A stretch of 64,000 nt of DNA, taken from assembly GCA_037157565.1 (NCBI GenBank), contig JAZHRO010000036.1, forward strand, positions 20,200,501-20,264,500, written 5' to 3'. Position numbers and translations under genes: made by a program. Source of the stretch: Thalassia testudinum. Lineage: Eukaryota; Streptophyta; Magnoliopsida; Alismatales; Hydrocharitaceae. The notes beneath the pieces were generated by a model that searched no databases, had not been told where the DNA came from, and was given only the letters and a program-made list of their open reading frames with translations. Of the stretch, positions 34,567 through 45,298 are shown piece after piece (positions within the stretch are counted from its first letter, which is position 1; every line of letters starts with the position of its first letter).

Positions 34567-35917
34567 ATGGCACCTAAATCAAAAAGTAAGAGAAAAGGAC
34601 CTCAAGATGCTTTTCACAAGTTTTGCATTAATGAGGATGCTAGGTCAAAGTTTGATTGGTATAAAGGCCTAAAACTCCATCATTGTAGGCCAGTTGAGTG
34701 GAAAGATTTCTCTCTTCAACTCTTTAGTTTTACCACTCGCCTTTCCAAACAAAAACTCATACACTTCTTTGATGAACCATTCTTTTCTGATGTTCCTGGA
34801 GTATACCCTGATGTTAATTGTCTATTCTTTGCTAATCTCCAAGAACAAGAAAACCGAGGTCACCTTGCCTTAATAACAAATGTTTTTGGTCAAAAAATCA
34901 CTATCACACCTAAATTCTTGTCAACAATTACTGAATGTCTTAATGAAGGACATGCATTTAACACACTTAAGGTACAATTTCCTACTCATAAAATTCATGA
35001 AAATCTCTTGCTCCCTAACTGTCAAGGCAAATCATTGGTTGCCCCAAATATGACCCTTTTTGCTCGCGTCCTTTTTCGTATCTTAGCATGGAACTTAGGG
35101 GCAAAAAATTCAGGATTTCACAAAATACCTATTGATATTTTACCCTTAATTTATGCTATCATTACAAGCTTTCTGGTCAATTGGAACATAGCTTTCATTC
35201 ACTTTCTTAGACCCCATTACCGTGCATCAGCTTTACCATTGAATATTTTGGTGTCACACATTCTTCATAAAAATAAAATTGACCTCTCTAATTTTACTCC
35301 TCTTAGAAAAGTGGTCTATTTTAAATGGTCTACTCTCTGAAAAATGGGAGTGAAACCTGTTAGAGAGGAATCCTCTAGTGATGATGAAGAAAAAGAAATT
35401 GATCCAATTGCTTGATCTTCTTCTCATCCACCGCATGAATCATCCTCCACTTTCGTTCCTATAACCTACCCATATCCAGAAGATGAAATACCTTGGGTAA
35501 ACTGATCCCAATTTGACAAATACCTTCAACTACATTGGTCAAAATTTAACCAATCTAAATTTTGCCTTCCGTCACATGGAATGCAAATTCCATGACCTTT
35601 CTCTTTCTATTGAGTCCTCCCATGTCACTTCTTCCACTCAGCAACCTAAACAAAGGAAGCGGACTCAACCGAAAGCACCTCAAGAATACAGTGAAAGAAG
35701 GCAAAAGCATTTTCAAGATCCATCTCCTGTTTCAATGGTGGAAGAACCTATTCTTCATGATGATGATGATGAAGACATGGAAGATGACGAAGAAGTTTCA
35801 TATGAAGATAGTGATGATGAAAATGAAGATGATGATGACAACAATGATGACAACAACGACGATGAGGATGATGGTGGACATGTACAAAAGCTCATTAGAA
35901 AATGTCCTAGAAATTAG
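34567..35917 (+). pseudogene. S2 envelope-like gene
   Basis: The first frame (34567-35340) is open for 257 codons from MAPKSKSKRKG. A TGA at 35338 and a frame change lead to a second piece (35513-35917): a coiled-coil-like start (LNFAFRHMECKFHDLSLSIE), a Lys/Arg-Pro patch and a very acidic tail of Asp, Glu and Asn. Position after pol and before several polypurine tracts identifies it as the Sirevirus third gene, related to S1 3054-3872. Hydrophobic stretches exist (ILPLIYAIITSFLVNWNIAF) but I see no signal peptide. Function in this group is unknown. Confidence 0.7.
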
Positions 35918-36299
35918 CTTAGTTTTCATTTTGTTGCTTATTAAATTTGTATGACTTTTCAGACAATTATGGCCTAAAATTGTTTCAAGCCTTATCTTTA
36001 TGAACTTTATCATGTTATGATGATTGAATAGAGTTGGTTATTCATGTATCATGCTTTGTTTGCTTATGTCAAATATATCATGTTTTATTTTTAAAAATTC
36101 TATTATTTGCTCATCTTTTTGCTTGCTTGACAAAAAGGGAGAGAAATGATTGGATACCTCAAATTTAAAATAGGGAGAGCTTAGTTTGAGGGGGAGGTTT
36201 CACTCCTTGTGGAGTTTTTTATTCTTCTCTTATTAAGTCTCTATTTATTTTTAAATATGAGTATCTTGTTCGTTTTGTCAACACCAGAAAGGGGAAGAC
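35918..36299 (+). promoter_or_regulatory. S2 3' untranslated region with polypurine tracts
   Basis: Purine tracts occur at about 36131 (AAAAAGGGAGAGAAA), 36171 (AATAGGGAGAG), 36189 (GAGGGGGAGG) and 36286-36299 (AGAAAGGGGAAGAC). The last touches the LTR. Repeated tracts are a Sirevirus hallmark. Confidence 0.8.
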
Positions 36300-37648
36300 T
36301 GTTGGAACCTAGTTCCATCTCTCTTATGTGTTTTGGTGTTAACAAAATCATTTTAAAATCTAATGTGTTCATGAAGTATTACAGGCCAAAAGAATCTATG
36401 GATGCAAGCAACAAGATAACATATGAATGAAGAAGACTAGAAGACTATAGTTTTTGTTGTATTAATTGTATTTTAGAATCTTTGTATGTCTCCTAACAAG
36501 TAAAACATAATCTAGGAGTTGAAATCAAAGTAGAGATAATTAGGGTTTAGAATATCGCTCATTCACTCATTTCAAAACTCAAAATTGATTCTCTCAAAAT
36601 AAAGCCATTTAGAGTAGGTTGGATATCTCTAAAAATTGACTTACACTTAAAATATTTGGTACTTGTAGCAAGTATCGGTAATGGTCATAAGTACCAGCAC
36701 ATGCTAGGCACAGGTTTAGGCCTAAGTCCCAAACTGTGAACAACATGTAATGACACTCATCGTGAGTACTAGTACCAAGTGGTCACAGTTTGTGCACTTT
36801 GTTTTTGCCTTGACCTTACAAGTACCGGTACCAATCACTACTATCGGTACATGTAGGTCATTGGACCCAAATCTGTGAGTCACAAGTATTGGTACTCATC
36901 ATAAGTATCGGTACCTAGTGACTTAGTTAGGCTTACTGTAGGTAGTCAGTACCGGTATTAAAAGTTTAGTACCGGTACCAACAACCGTTGTGGCCAATCT
37001 GAATGGCCATTTTGCAATTAAACCTATTTCTAATCTTCCCAAATTACCCCTAATGGCTAGTAATCACAGGGAAGGTGTTTAGTGGCTTATATAAGCACTC
37101 TTTGAGTGTCTTTTGCACATAACCAAGAAGCCAAAATTCTATCTTTGCCTACACTTTCAATTCTCAATTTACTAGCTGCAAAAGAACTTGTTTTGTTGCA
37201 TTCCTCTCAATGCCACTCTCCACTTGCAACAAGTCATGAAAGGCGATCATGTTCCTCTCTGATAAATCATTTATTTTACGTCTTAGTATTCTCATTAGCT
37301 TAATTTACATACTCATATTATGCAATATACTTGTTGGAGACTTAAGGATTAGTTGTAAGATTTTATTTGCATTTTGCTTACACGTGCATCTTTATTTCTT
37401 TTTAATATATTGTAATTAGGTTGAGGTAACCTATTAGTTATGTCAGATATAAGTAAATTGATTCCCTCCAGGTTGAGCGAATTGGGTTAAAAATCCTAAG
37501 TCGGGAGACTTATGTAGTGGAGTACCCAAGTGAGGGGAACCACTATATATCTTGTGCATTTTTGTGGTTTGTTTTGTCTTGCAATTTTATTTATCTACCG
37601 CACTATTCATCCCCCATTCTAGTCTGCTTGTGATTTACAGATACTACA
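36300..37648 (+). repeat. S2 3' LTR
   Basis: 1349 bp, TGTTGGAACC to ATACTACA, followed by the GAAGG duplication. It keeps the TATATAAG box and about 44 bp that are missing from the 5' LTR. Confidence 0.95.
37088..37095 (+). promoter_or_regulatory. TATA box of the S2 3' LTR
   Basis: TATATAAG in GTGGCTTATATAAGCAC, downstream of the palindromes. The 5' LTR has GTGGCCCTAATGCAC at this place. Confidence 0.7.
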
Positions 37649-37653
37649 GAAGG

Positions 37654-38691
37654 AGTTGAATTTAGCACCCAATGGGAGGCAACCCATCATTCCAAAAACG
37701 CAAGATCCTTCTGATTATCCTTGTATACTTCACATCTATTGCAGTCTAAGTTTAGCTTTAGAATAGTTTACTCCACCTCTAGTACTTGTATCAGAGCTTA
37801 AAATCATCTGCAACAGTCATCCCGACCTGTTCGCCTACCTAATTATCCTGTTCTAATTCTTGAACCCAAAACTATTTCATACGCTCCGTTTACAATGAGG
37901 ACATTGCAAAACATAAGCATGGGGGGGTGTTAAAGTGCAAACACACAAAAATTCATAGTTCTGAAGGGTTCCCACAAAAAAATACATATTCCAAAAATAA
38001 AAAATAAAAAAATAAAAAATTGAAAAAGAACAAAAAAATGGAGAAAGGGGAGGAAATTTTGAAAGAATTAAATGCAAATCATTTTTAAGAAGAGGAAAAG
38101 AGAGGAGGTGTTTTAAATGTCAAAAAGGAGAGCATTTTGAAACAAAAAAGAGTTAGTCATTAGTAAAAGATTAAGGAATCTATTTGAGTTCTAGAACAAA
38201 TCAAAAGAAGAAATAAAAGACAAAAGTGCTAAGAGACAAAAGAGATTAGTATGAACGCTAATCTTAGGCCTCTTGGGTTGTGTTTTAGGCTTAAAAGTTC
38301 AAGATTTGTTAAGATATGGATAGTCCTCAAGAGGTTGATGAAAATGCGAAGCTTAAGAATTAGGTCTAAGGCTTAGGGATTATTCGACCTTGTTAACTGA
38401 CCTCTGGTTTATGGGACTCGGTAACCTAAGCACCCTAATCCACACACAGTTTGGTTCAGAGAGCTTAATATCAAAATCACGCAAATGCATTAATTCTGCT
38501 CTGAAAAGCTACCTAGATTAGGAGTGACTTATCAACATAAGTAGATTTGGAAGAGTTCCCAGAGTGGAGAGGTGGGAAATTCCCCTCGAAGATGCGCAAT
38601 AACATACCATCTCATCGGTGCTTGTCTCCTAGGATATCTAAATATCCTACCAGGGGCAAGTAAACACCTTGTGTTGGTTCAAGCACCATGG
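37654..38691 (+). other. B internal 3' region after S2
   Basis: B resumes with AGTTGAATTTAGCACCCAATG and a GGGAGGCAACCC block; A has a counterpart on the minus strand near 57380-57400. CAATGAGGACATTG followed by CATGGGGGGG lies at 37893-37927; E and A have the same arrangement. The rest is AT-rich, with an A-rich stretch at 37970-38040. No gene is seen. Confidence 0.6.
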
Positions 38692-39632
38692 GTGGGTGAT
38701 GAGAGCCTCATCATGAGCCCTAACTAGCTCATTTTGACCTGAGAAAGAAAACAAAAGCTCCTGCATAACCTAAAGGAAGACCTAAGTCAAGGGTTTACTA
38801 TTCTGAGAAGGAAACATGAACTAAAGGGTAAAACTGCAATTTTACCATTGCAGTGCATCAACGGGATTTCTCAAGGGGTAAACATAGGTTAATTGGACTT
38901 AATAAGATGAAAAGTGGGATGGTTCAGTAAGAAAAGGGTTATTGTCAGATTTAAGAATTAAACGACATTCTGTAACCTTAAAACAAACCCGCTTAATTCA
39001 ACAAGGTTTCGGGTTGGATAAAAATCCACTAAACCCTCTAAAATTCATGGAAAAATATCCCCGAGGGTTTAGAACCTTGAATTTGGCCTTTGAAACCTAT
39101 TTTGACCCAGAGTGGGGTCCTAGTTCAGTATTTAACCTAATTTGGGTTTTTGTGCAAAATATCTAGCCAAACGTGGTCAAACCTAAACTCCAACTTCACC
39201 ATTGGATTCCTTAGGTCCAAATTATATTTGTACCAAAATTTGGGCCTAAGCGAAGGTCATCTTGACCTACTTTACAAAATGGTCTACCCAATTACATTAT
39301 GCCCCTAACTTTTGAAAACCTTTGTGCAAAGCCCCCTAACTTCTTCGCCACCCTTACATTCAGGTCCCTCCGCCATTATAGCGGAGGAAGCCCACTCCAG
39401 CGAGGATTTGAGGCTGATATCTCCTCAAATCCTTAGAGATCTCCTCCCAGATTTGGAAGGGAGATTCTCTAAGGATTTCTCAATCGTCTGAACGTGATCT
39501 CTAGATCAGATTTTCACCCAATCTCTCATGCGAATGCTTGAGAGATTTGGGTGTCCTACTCACCTTCCTTCACTGATGAGGTTTCTACGCTGGAAGGCTT
39601 GCCCTCCAAGCACAAGAGGCTCGGCCAGCGGC

Positions 39633-39640
39633 TATAAAAG
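39633..39640 (+). promoter_or_regulatory. TATA box of the F LTR
   Basis: TATAAAAG in GCGGCTATAAAAGAACCCC, aligned with the B LTR box. Confidence 0.6.
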
Positions 39641-40794
39641 AACCCCCAGCCCTTTGCACACCTCCCAAGCTTGATTTGGCTGCGATACCCTCTCAATTTC
39701 TTCCCTCCTCATCTCTGGTCAAAACACCTGCAAGCTCTGGTGGCCTCCCCTCCCTCCTCTCGTTGCTCTGCCACCATACCAGTGGTAGGGTTTGCTTCGT
39801 CTCGTTCATCCGTGCTGCGCTGCACCAGTGCACGCTTCTCTGACCTCCTCCTCGTCGCTGTCATCTCCACCTCAGGGATGTCTTCCTCGATGATGGCCCA
39901 TACGCGTTGTTCATCACCTCTGTCTCCCCTTCATTCCAATCACCATAGATAAGTTTCTCTTCTCCCATTCTTTACTTTTCCTCCTTTTATTTCATAAACC
40001 ACCCCTCAACTGCCACTGTCCACCCTCATCTTCCTCATCTTAGGTTGACCTCCGGTGAGTCGCATCCATCATTCTGCACCTCCACACTTCTCGCCACCAA
40101 CCTCTTCACCTCTGCCATCAATCACTGATCACTTTCCACTCATCCACTGACCAACACACATGCCCCACACTTCCACCGAAGAAACCAACACACACGGTCA
40201 TAGTCTGACCTAGGAATGCACTCCTAGGCCATTCTGAGGCATGTCGACCCCCGTCTCACCTTCGCCGTGATACGACAAAGGTTTCGTTGTTGTTTGATAG
40301 GGCTGCAAGGCCATCTTCGTGTTGTCCAGGTCGGAGCCTCTGTCCGCCATTAACGCATAAGTAAGCTTGCTTGCTTTAGGGCTCCAGGCCATGTGCTCCA
40401 GGCTTTAGGACTTCAGGCTGCACATGTTGAGTGTGCGAGTGGATCCAGCCTGAGAGCAGTCATTACGAGGCCTTCAACTACTTCAATTGAGTGAAGATCT
40501 CCCTTTGCTGGTGCCAGCAGAAGCGGGTGGGACATTTAGTCCCACCTCGTATACTCAAGGGTGAGCGGTGTGAGTTATATTGATTTTGTGCTTTCAGCTA
40601 ATTGCCTCCAGTACATAGGGGTAAGGTCCCTCGCCCTCACTCGCACATGCCTTGTCCGCGACCTGCCCCCACGGACCTGGCACCCGACCCAATTACTTAG
40701 ACCTAGCACTCCTCACGCATCACACCCACGCCGGTGCGCCTAGACCTGGGCACACACCCAACCCGATTACCCAGCTCTGGGAGGGGATACCGAA

Positions 40795-41300
40795 GCGAGA
40801 AAAAGAGAGAGATGAGGGGAAGGTAGGGATAGGTTTTGCTGCGTGGTGCTGTGCAGGAAAGAAGGAGCTAAGGAAGGAAGAGGCATGACAGAAGAAGAGA
40901 GGAAGAAGAAGGTAGCGGCTGAAGGACTTAGCAAGGAAGATGGTTGCCACAGCAAGTAAGGAAAAAGTAGAAGAAAAGAGAAGCACTGTAGTAGAGGAGT
41001 GGCAGAGGAAAAAAAGAAAACGAAAGAAGGTAGCTGGTAAAGAAAGAAAGAGAGAAGCAGGGACTTAGCTGCAGAAGAAGAAAGAAGAGAAAGAAGAAAG
41101 AAAGTAAGGGCAGAGGAAAGAGAGAAGTAGGAGCAACCAAGCAGAAGAAGAAGAAGACAAGGAAAGACAGAGAAGAAAGGAAGAAGACAAGGAAAGACAA
41201 AGAAGAAAAGAAGAAGAAGCCAAAGAATAAGGCAGAAGAAGCACAGCCCAGAGCAAAGAGAAAGAGAAAGAAGAGAGAAGGAGAAGACAAATAAGGCCAA
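40795..41300. repeat. Purine-rich tract in the F LTR
   Basis: About 500 bp made almost only of GAA, AAG and GAG runs on the plus strand. The long Leu/Ser/Phe-rich minus-strand frames here (40767-41313) follow from this composition and are not genes. Confidence 0.85.
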
Positions 41301-41582
41301 AATTACAAATCAAGCACTAGAGCAAGACTGTTTAAGACGTCCGATTTTTATCAGACATCCAATTTTAGAGCAATATTTCTACATTGACGTTATTCCTTAA
41401 TTTTGGTTGAATTAGTTATTGCTTTTTATTGAGAATTATGCTCTTAAGCTTTGAAACACCCAATTGCTCCTTGTGTTCGACCTCGGATACTTTGATTTTC
41501 GAGTTATTTGCTTTTACAGTGATTTCATCTATACTACAACATGACATCCCTTAAAACACGATTTCGCCACATCAACAGTGGG

Positions 41583-42154
41583 ATTATCCCGAAATGTTGA
41601 TTGCCAGGGCCTGAATTTAGCTACAGAATGCCATGGGTGGCACTATCTCAATGTGTCGAAAGCCAGGATTCTGGGGGATGCCATGGACGGTGCTACCTCG
41701 AAGCATCAAAAGCCAAGGACCCTACGAGGATTGGTGGTGGGAGCTAGGAATCTGATACAAATCATGTTGTAAAGCCAATATGAAGCTACAGATAAAAAAG
41801 AAAACGAGAGAGAAAACTCTCCAAAAATGCAAAAATTCCTCTATCTCTCTTACAAAAATGCACTGCAAACTGAATCGAGACTAAAAATGTTTTAAGCATG
41901 GGTGCTTTAACTGCGGAGTTCAATGAACCTTAGGTTAGTTTCTGGGGGCCTTAGAAACCTTCATGGCAGACTGAGGCTAAAGCTGGTCAAGTCTAGATCT
42001 TGGTTGATACTTGAGTACCTCTGGACCTACTATTGGCATTCAGACTTAATCTACACCAGAAAGCACACATCAAAGATCTGAACATATGGTCTAGAATTTG
42101 AGTTAATTTCATAAGATTTTGCTAAGGGACTAGCAAAAATTAGGCATGGGGGTA
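41583..42154 (+). other. B internal 3' end and polypurine tract
   Basis: It starts GATTATCCCGAAATGTTGATT and is homologous to E 47760-47940 read on the minus strand, with repeated CAATCGA/TGCCATGG-type units. It ends in the tract AGGCATGGGGG (42142-42152), which primes plus-strand synthesis, next to the LTR start at 42155. Confidence 0.75.
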
Positions 42155-42692
42155 TGATGATAACGTCATCATTAGCCATAACTAGCTTTATTTAGTCATA
42201 TTCCATCATTAAATGCTCCTACATAACCGCTAGAGGGATGTAATTCATTGCATAATCCTTTCTGAGAGAAATACAAGAAACCAGGGTAAAACTATAATTT
42301 TACCACCATATCATGAATATAGAATAACCGCGGGTTTCTTCAGGGATTAATTAAGGGTAAAATGGTCTTAAGAGTCTAAAAAGTTGGTTAGCACAGACAG
42401 AAAAGGATTTTTGTGCATTTCAGGAATTAAATGACTTTCAAAACCCTAAAAGCAGACCCTAAACCCTAAACCCTAATTAACTAAGGTTCCGATCATAATG
42501 AAATTCTCCTAAACCCTCTAGGGCTTGGTACCTTCAATTTGACCATCAAAGCCTGTCTTAACCCAACATAGAGTATCAGACAGACTTTTACCCTAATTTG
42601 GGTAATTATGCAATTTCTCTAGTCAAACTTGGTCAAAACCTAAATCTAACTTCACCATTGGATTCCTTGGGTCCAAATTAGGTTTATACCAA

Positions 42693-43521
42693 TTTTTTTT
42701 TTTTTTTTTAACTAAAAGGAAAGCTATCGTATTACAATAGCAATTCAGGAGGACATTTTATTAATAAAGAGGTGTATAAAAAATTACACATCAGATCCCC
42801 ATCTATGTATGAGGGACTGGCACTCATTTACAATTTTCTCAGAGCATACTAGTCTCTCCTGAAATAACCTCTCATTTCTTGCCCTCCACATGCACCAGAG
42901 AGTTGTAGCCATGCATAGGTGCTGTCTCTCCAAAATTAAAAAATTATGCCACAAAGAATCCCATGGGGGGAGTGGTTCCTGACAAGTCCTCCTCCATATT
43001 ACATCAGTAATCAAGAAAGAAGAGAAAATGTGGTTAATACTATCAGTGTGCATTCCACATAGGTGGCATTCATGAAGAGCTTCTCCCATTCTTTTGTGCC
43101 TTAGATCCCCTGTTATCAAGCCATCCCTTCTGCAAAGCCAAAGAAAAATTTGCACCTTGAGGGGGATCTTCAAGGTCCATATTTTTTTGTCAATGTGATC
43201 ATAACCCCAACCTTTGCCATCTTCCATAATCCTTCCATAGGCACACTGAACTATATAAATTCCATCCCAAACATAGCTATCCTCCACTCCAGGTTTGGGT
43301 TTGAATCTTTCCAGGTCTGAAATCATGTTCCTTTTTTCTTCCCACAGTCGGGTGCCCACCCTAATGGATTTAGCTTCATTCAGTTGCCAGCAGACCCTTG
43401 CTTCAGACCAATAGCAGCTCACAGTAACTATTTTGTCCCATGCTGCAGCAAAAACCCTCAGGTAGGATTCCTTCAAAGGGCCCAGCATGGACCAATGTTT
43501 ACACCAGAAGTCAAATGTTCT
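42693..43521 (-). mobile_element. 5'-truncated LINE (L1-type) tail in B2
   Basis: On the minus strand it ends in a poly-A of 17 bases (T run 42693-42709) and starts inside ORF2. B LTR sequence is continuous on either side (TTTATACCAA and TTTTGGGCCC). A short target repeat such as CCA(A)TTTT is possible but merges with the T run. Truncation from the 5' side is typical of L1-type insertions. Confidence 0.88.
42784..43521 (-). pseudogene. LINE ORF2 C-terminus, zinc-binding RT region
   Basis: The frame is open from the LINE edge to a stop at 42784, about 245 residues. It begins GRTFDFWCKHWS, the usual FW..W block after LINE RT. It continues with WTLKIPLKVQIFLWLCRRDG and the zinc-binding motif CHLCGMHTDSINHIFSSF (Cys, Cys, His; the domain often called zf-RVT). 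WCMWRARNERLFQ follows. The RT catalytic domain and endonuclease are absent because of 5' truncation. The reading is intact within the fragment, so the insertion may be fairly recent. Confidence 0.92.
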
Positions 43522-44429
43522 GCCATTTTGGGCCCAATCTGAGATTATCTTGACCTAGTTTGCAATTTGGTTCTGTTTGACTCTTTTATCTCACACTCAT
43601 GCCCTTAACTTTTGAATTTCTTGCAAATAGCCCCCCATCTTTGTCATCTTCACAAAAAGGCCCATGTCGCCCTGAAATCCTAATCTTACAACTTCGGCGA
43701 CCTTTAAATGGGAAGATCTCCCTGATTTCTTGCTCAATTTCTTCCAAAATTGAAAGGGAGATTCCATGAGGTGTCCTCTTTCCAATGAATTAGATCTAAA
43801 GCCCAACAACCTCCCCTGTCTCTCATGCGAAATCATGAGAGATTCGAGTATTCCATAGGTTTCCAACTCCGACGGCCTTCTAAGCTTTGGAAGATTGCTT
43901 CCCAAGCTCTAACCTCTACATAAAGACTATAAAAGAAACCCTAGGGCCTGCCCATTCTCCTCAGCAAGGTTTAAGGCCAAAACAACATCTTCCCTCTCTT
44001 CCACGGCTGGCTCCGACCTTAGCTTTGATGAGATCCTACCACGCCTTCCTACGGCCTCCCAACAGCTAGATTGTGAGTGCTACATTACTCCCCTCCTTCG
44101 TCCACTCCTAGACAACCAACTCAGTTGCTCCTAGATCCCCCTTTTCCTCGTCGTCTCTCCCTTCAGAGGTTCGTCTTCCCCACATCTAGCCATCACACTG
44201 GCATGGGAATCTCTCCCCCTTTCATCCCTAAACTAGGTTCTTTAGCTTCTTCTACTTTCCTACCTTTTTTCTCTTATCTCTATCTCTCAAAACAACCGTC
44301 GACCACATGTCTCCCCCTCCATCTTCTTCTACTCCGGCAATGCCAACACGTTGCTACACTGCATGAATCCTGCCACTATCACCCCCATCAGCATCGTTGC
44401 ACTCCCACCAACTAAAGCACTAACCTCAC

Positions 44430-45298
44430 TGATGGAGGTGCTCTTCATGAATTAAAATCGGGGTTTGGAGGACCCATCGTCATAACTCGCAAAATATGTC
44501 TATCAGATAAAATTTATAATTGAAACTCGAAAAGTTAGTCTCAGGTCGAACATGGGGAGGCGAACGTTTGGTTTTATAAAAATCAACACTTCACTTTATT
44601 TCTTTTTGTTGTTTTTATCTTTTTTAATTTTTTTGGTATTTTAATAAGTAAGAGATCAGATCGATAATTGCTTATCCAGCTAATCTACTTACGAAAATAT
44701 AAGAGAGAGAGGGAGAAAGAGAGAGAGAGAAACAATCATCTATTCATAAGCAAGTGTTTGTTACAACTACAAAAGCGAAAAAGATAGAAAGAGGTGAGAG
44801 AAATCCTCCTCGACAGTCGCTCGGAGGTCAATTCACTCTAACCTTGCCTGGAGGAAGGTGGTGAGGAACGGGACGAATGGGGATGGAGTCGGAGGACGGA
44901 GGATGGGGCAGGATGGCGTCGCGGAGAGGATCTTCTTCCCGAAGGGTGGTGAGAGGACGGCCACAAGATGCTCCATGAATGGGGATGAGGGGAGGGAAAA
45001 CTATTTGATTTTCTACTCTAGAGGAGCATTCCGAGCTTGGGACAAGCTCTCTTTAGAGCCTTGGTGGTGGTGAGAGGTAGAAAGGAAGAAATGAAGAAAA
45101 ATGGGAGGGGTAGGGGTCCTTTTATAGTGGAGGAAAAAATCAAATTCGTATACAAGACATTTAGTGATGGTCATAAACGTCACTGAAGATACGCCGCAAA
45201 TGTCGCTGAAGATCCCACTCATATACCCCTACTACCACACCACTAGCGTGCGCTGTACGTGCGCTTGACCCATTGGCACGTGCGATACATGGCATTGC
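44430..45298 (-). repeat. D1: D-family LTR fragment
   Basis: It starts TGATGGAGG at the break in B2 and resembles D2 (17437 onward) and, in reverse, D3: GGTCGAACATGGGGAGG, a GA microsatellite (44704-44732), a CTCCTCGACAGTCGCTCGGAGG palindromic block and CTACTCTAGAGGAGCATT. TATA box CTTTTATA (minus) at 45119-45126 and a TTTAGTGA...TCACTGAA palindrome at 45160-45188. It is cut at 45298 where E begins; the rest is not found after E. Confidence 0.72.

Larger units (their letters stand above)
27967..37648 (+). mobile_element. S2: complete Sirevirus-type Ty1/copia retrotransposon
   Basis: Two LTRs (27967-29271 and 36300-37648) are flanked by perfect GAAGG repeats (27962-27966 and 37649-37653). Inside are a tRNA-Met primer site, gag, protease, integrase, RT/RNase H, an envelope-like gene and several polypurine tracts. 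Size is 9682 bp. The target is the internal region of B. Stops, frameshifts, a lost protease Asp and a missing TATA box in the 5' LTR show an inactive copy. About 12 substitutions in the first 150 LTR bases suggest it is not recent. Confidence 0.96.
38697..41577 (+). mobile_element. F: solo LTR related to the B LTR
   Basis: 2881 bp flanked by perfect GTGGG repeats (38692-38696 and 41578-41582). It starts with the hairpin TGATGAGAGCCTCATCA and ends CACATCAACA. It aligns with the B LTR in several blocks (CATTGGATTCCTTAGGTCCA, AATCTCTCATGCGAATGC) but is clearly diverged. The sequence on both sides rejoins to match the E internal region (minus strand, near 47940), confirming the edges. Open frames in it show no domain. 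Confidence 0.9.
42155..44429 (+). repeat. B LTR copy B2, 3' LTR start, truncated
   Basis: It starts TGATGATAACGTCATCA right after the polypurine tract and follows B1 to the equivalent of about 21690, where D1 begins. A LINE tail interrupts it at 42693-43521. TATA box at 43928. It contains CCCTAAACCCTAAACCCTAA at 42457-42476, three telomere-like units that B1 lacks. Confidence 0.82.

Noticed and set aside
35798..36013. Minus-strand Ile/Val-rich frame
   Set aside because: It is the complement of the GAT/GAA-rich acidic tail of the envelope-like gene.
40767..41313. Leu/Ser/Phe-rich minus-strand frames resembling membrane proteins
   Set aside because: They are the direct translation of a homopurine/homopyrimidine tract, and three overlapping frames give similar products.
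38697..41577. F as the 5' LTR of a further full element
   Set aside because: It has perfect target duplications on both sides, and the flanks rejoin into B internal sequence, so it is a solo LTR.
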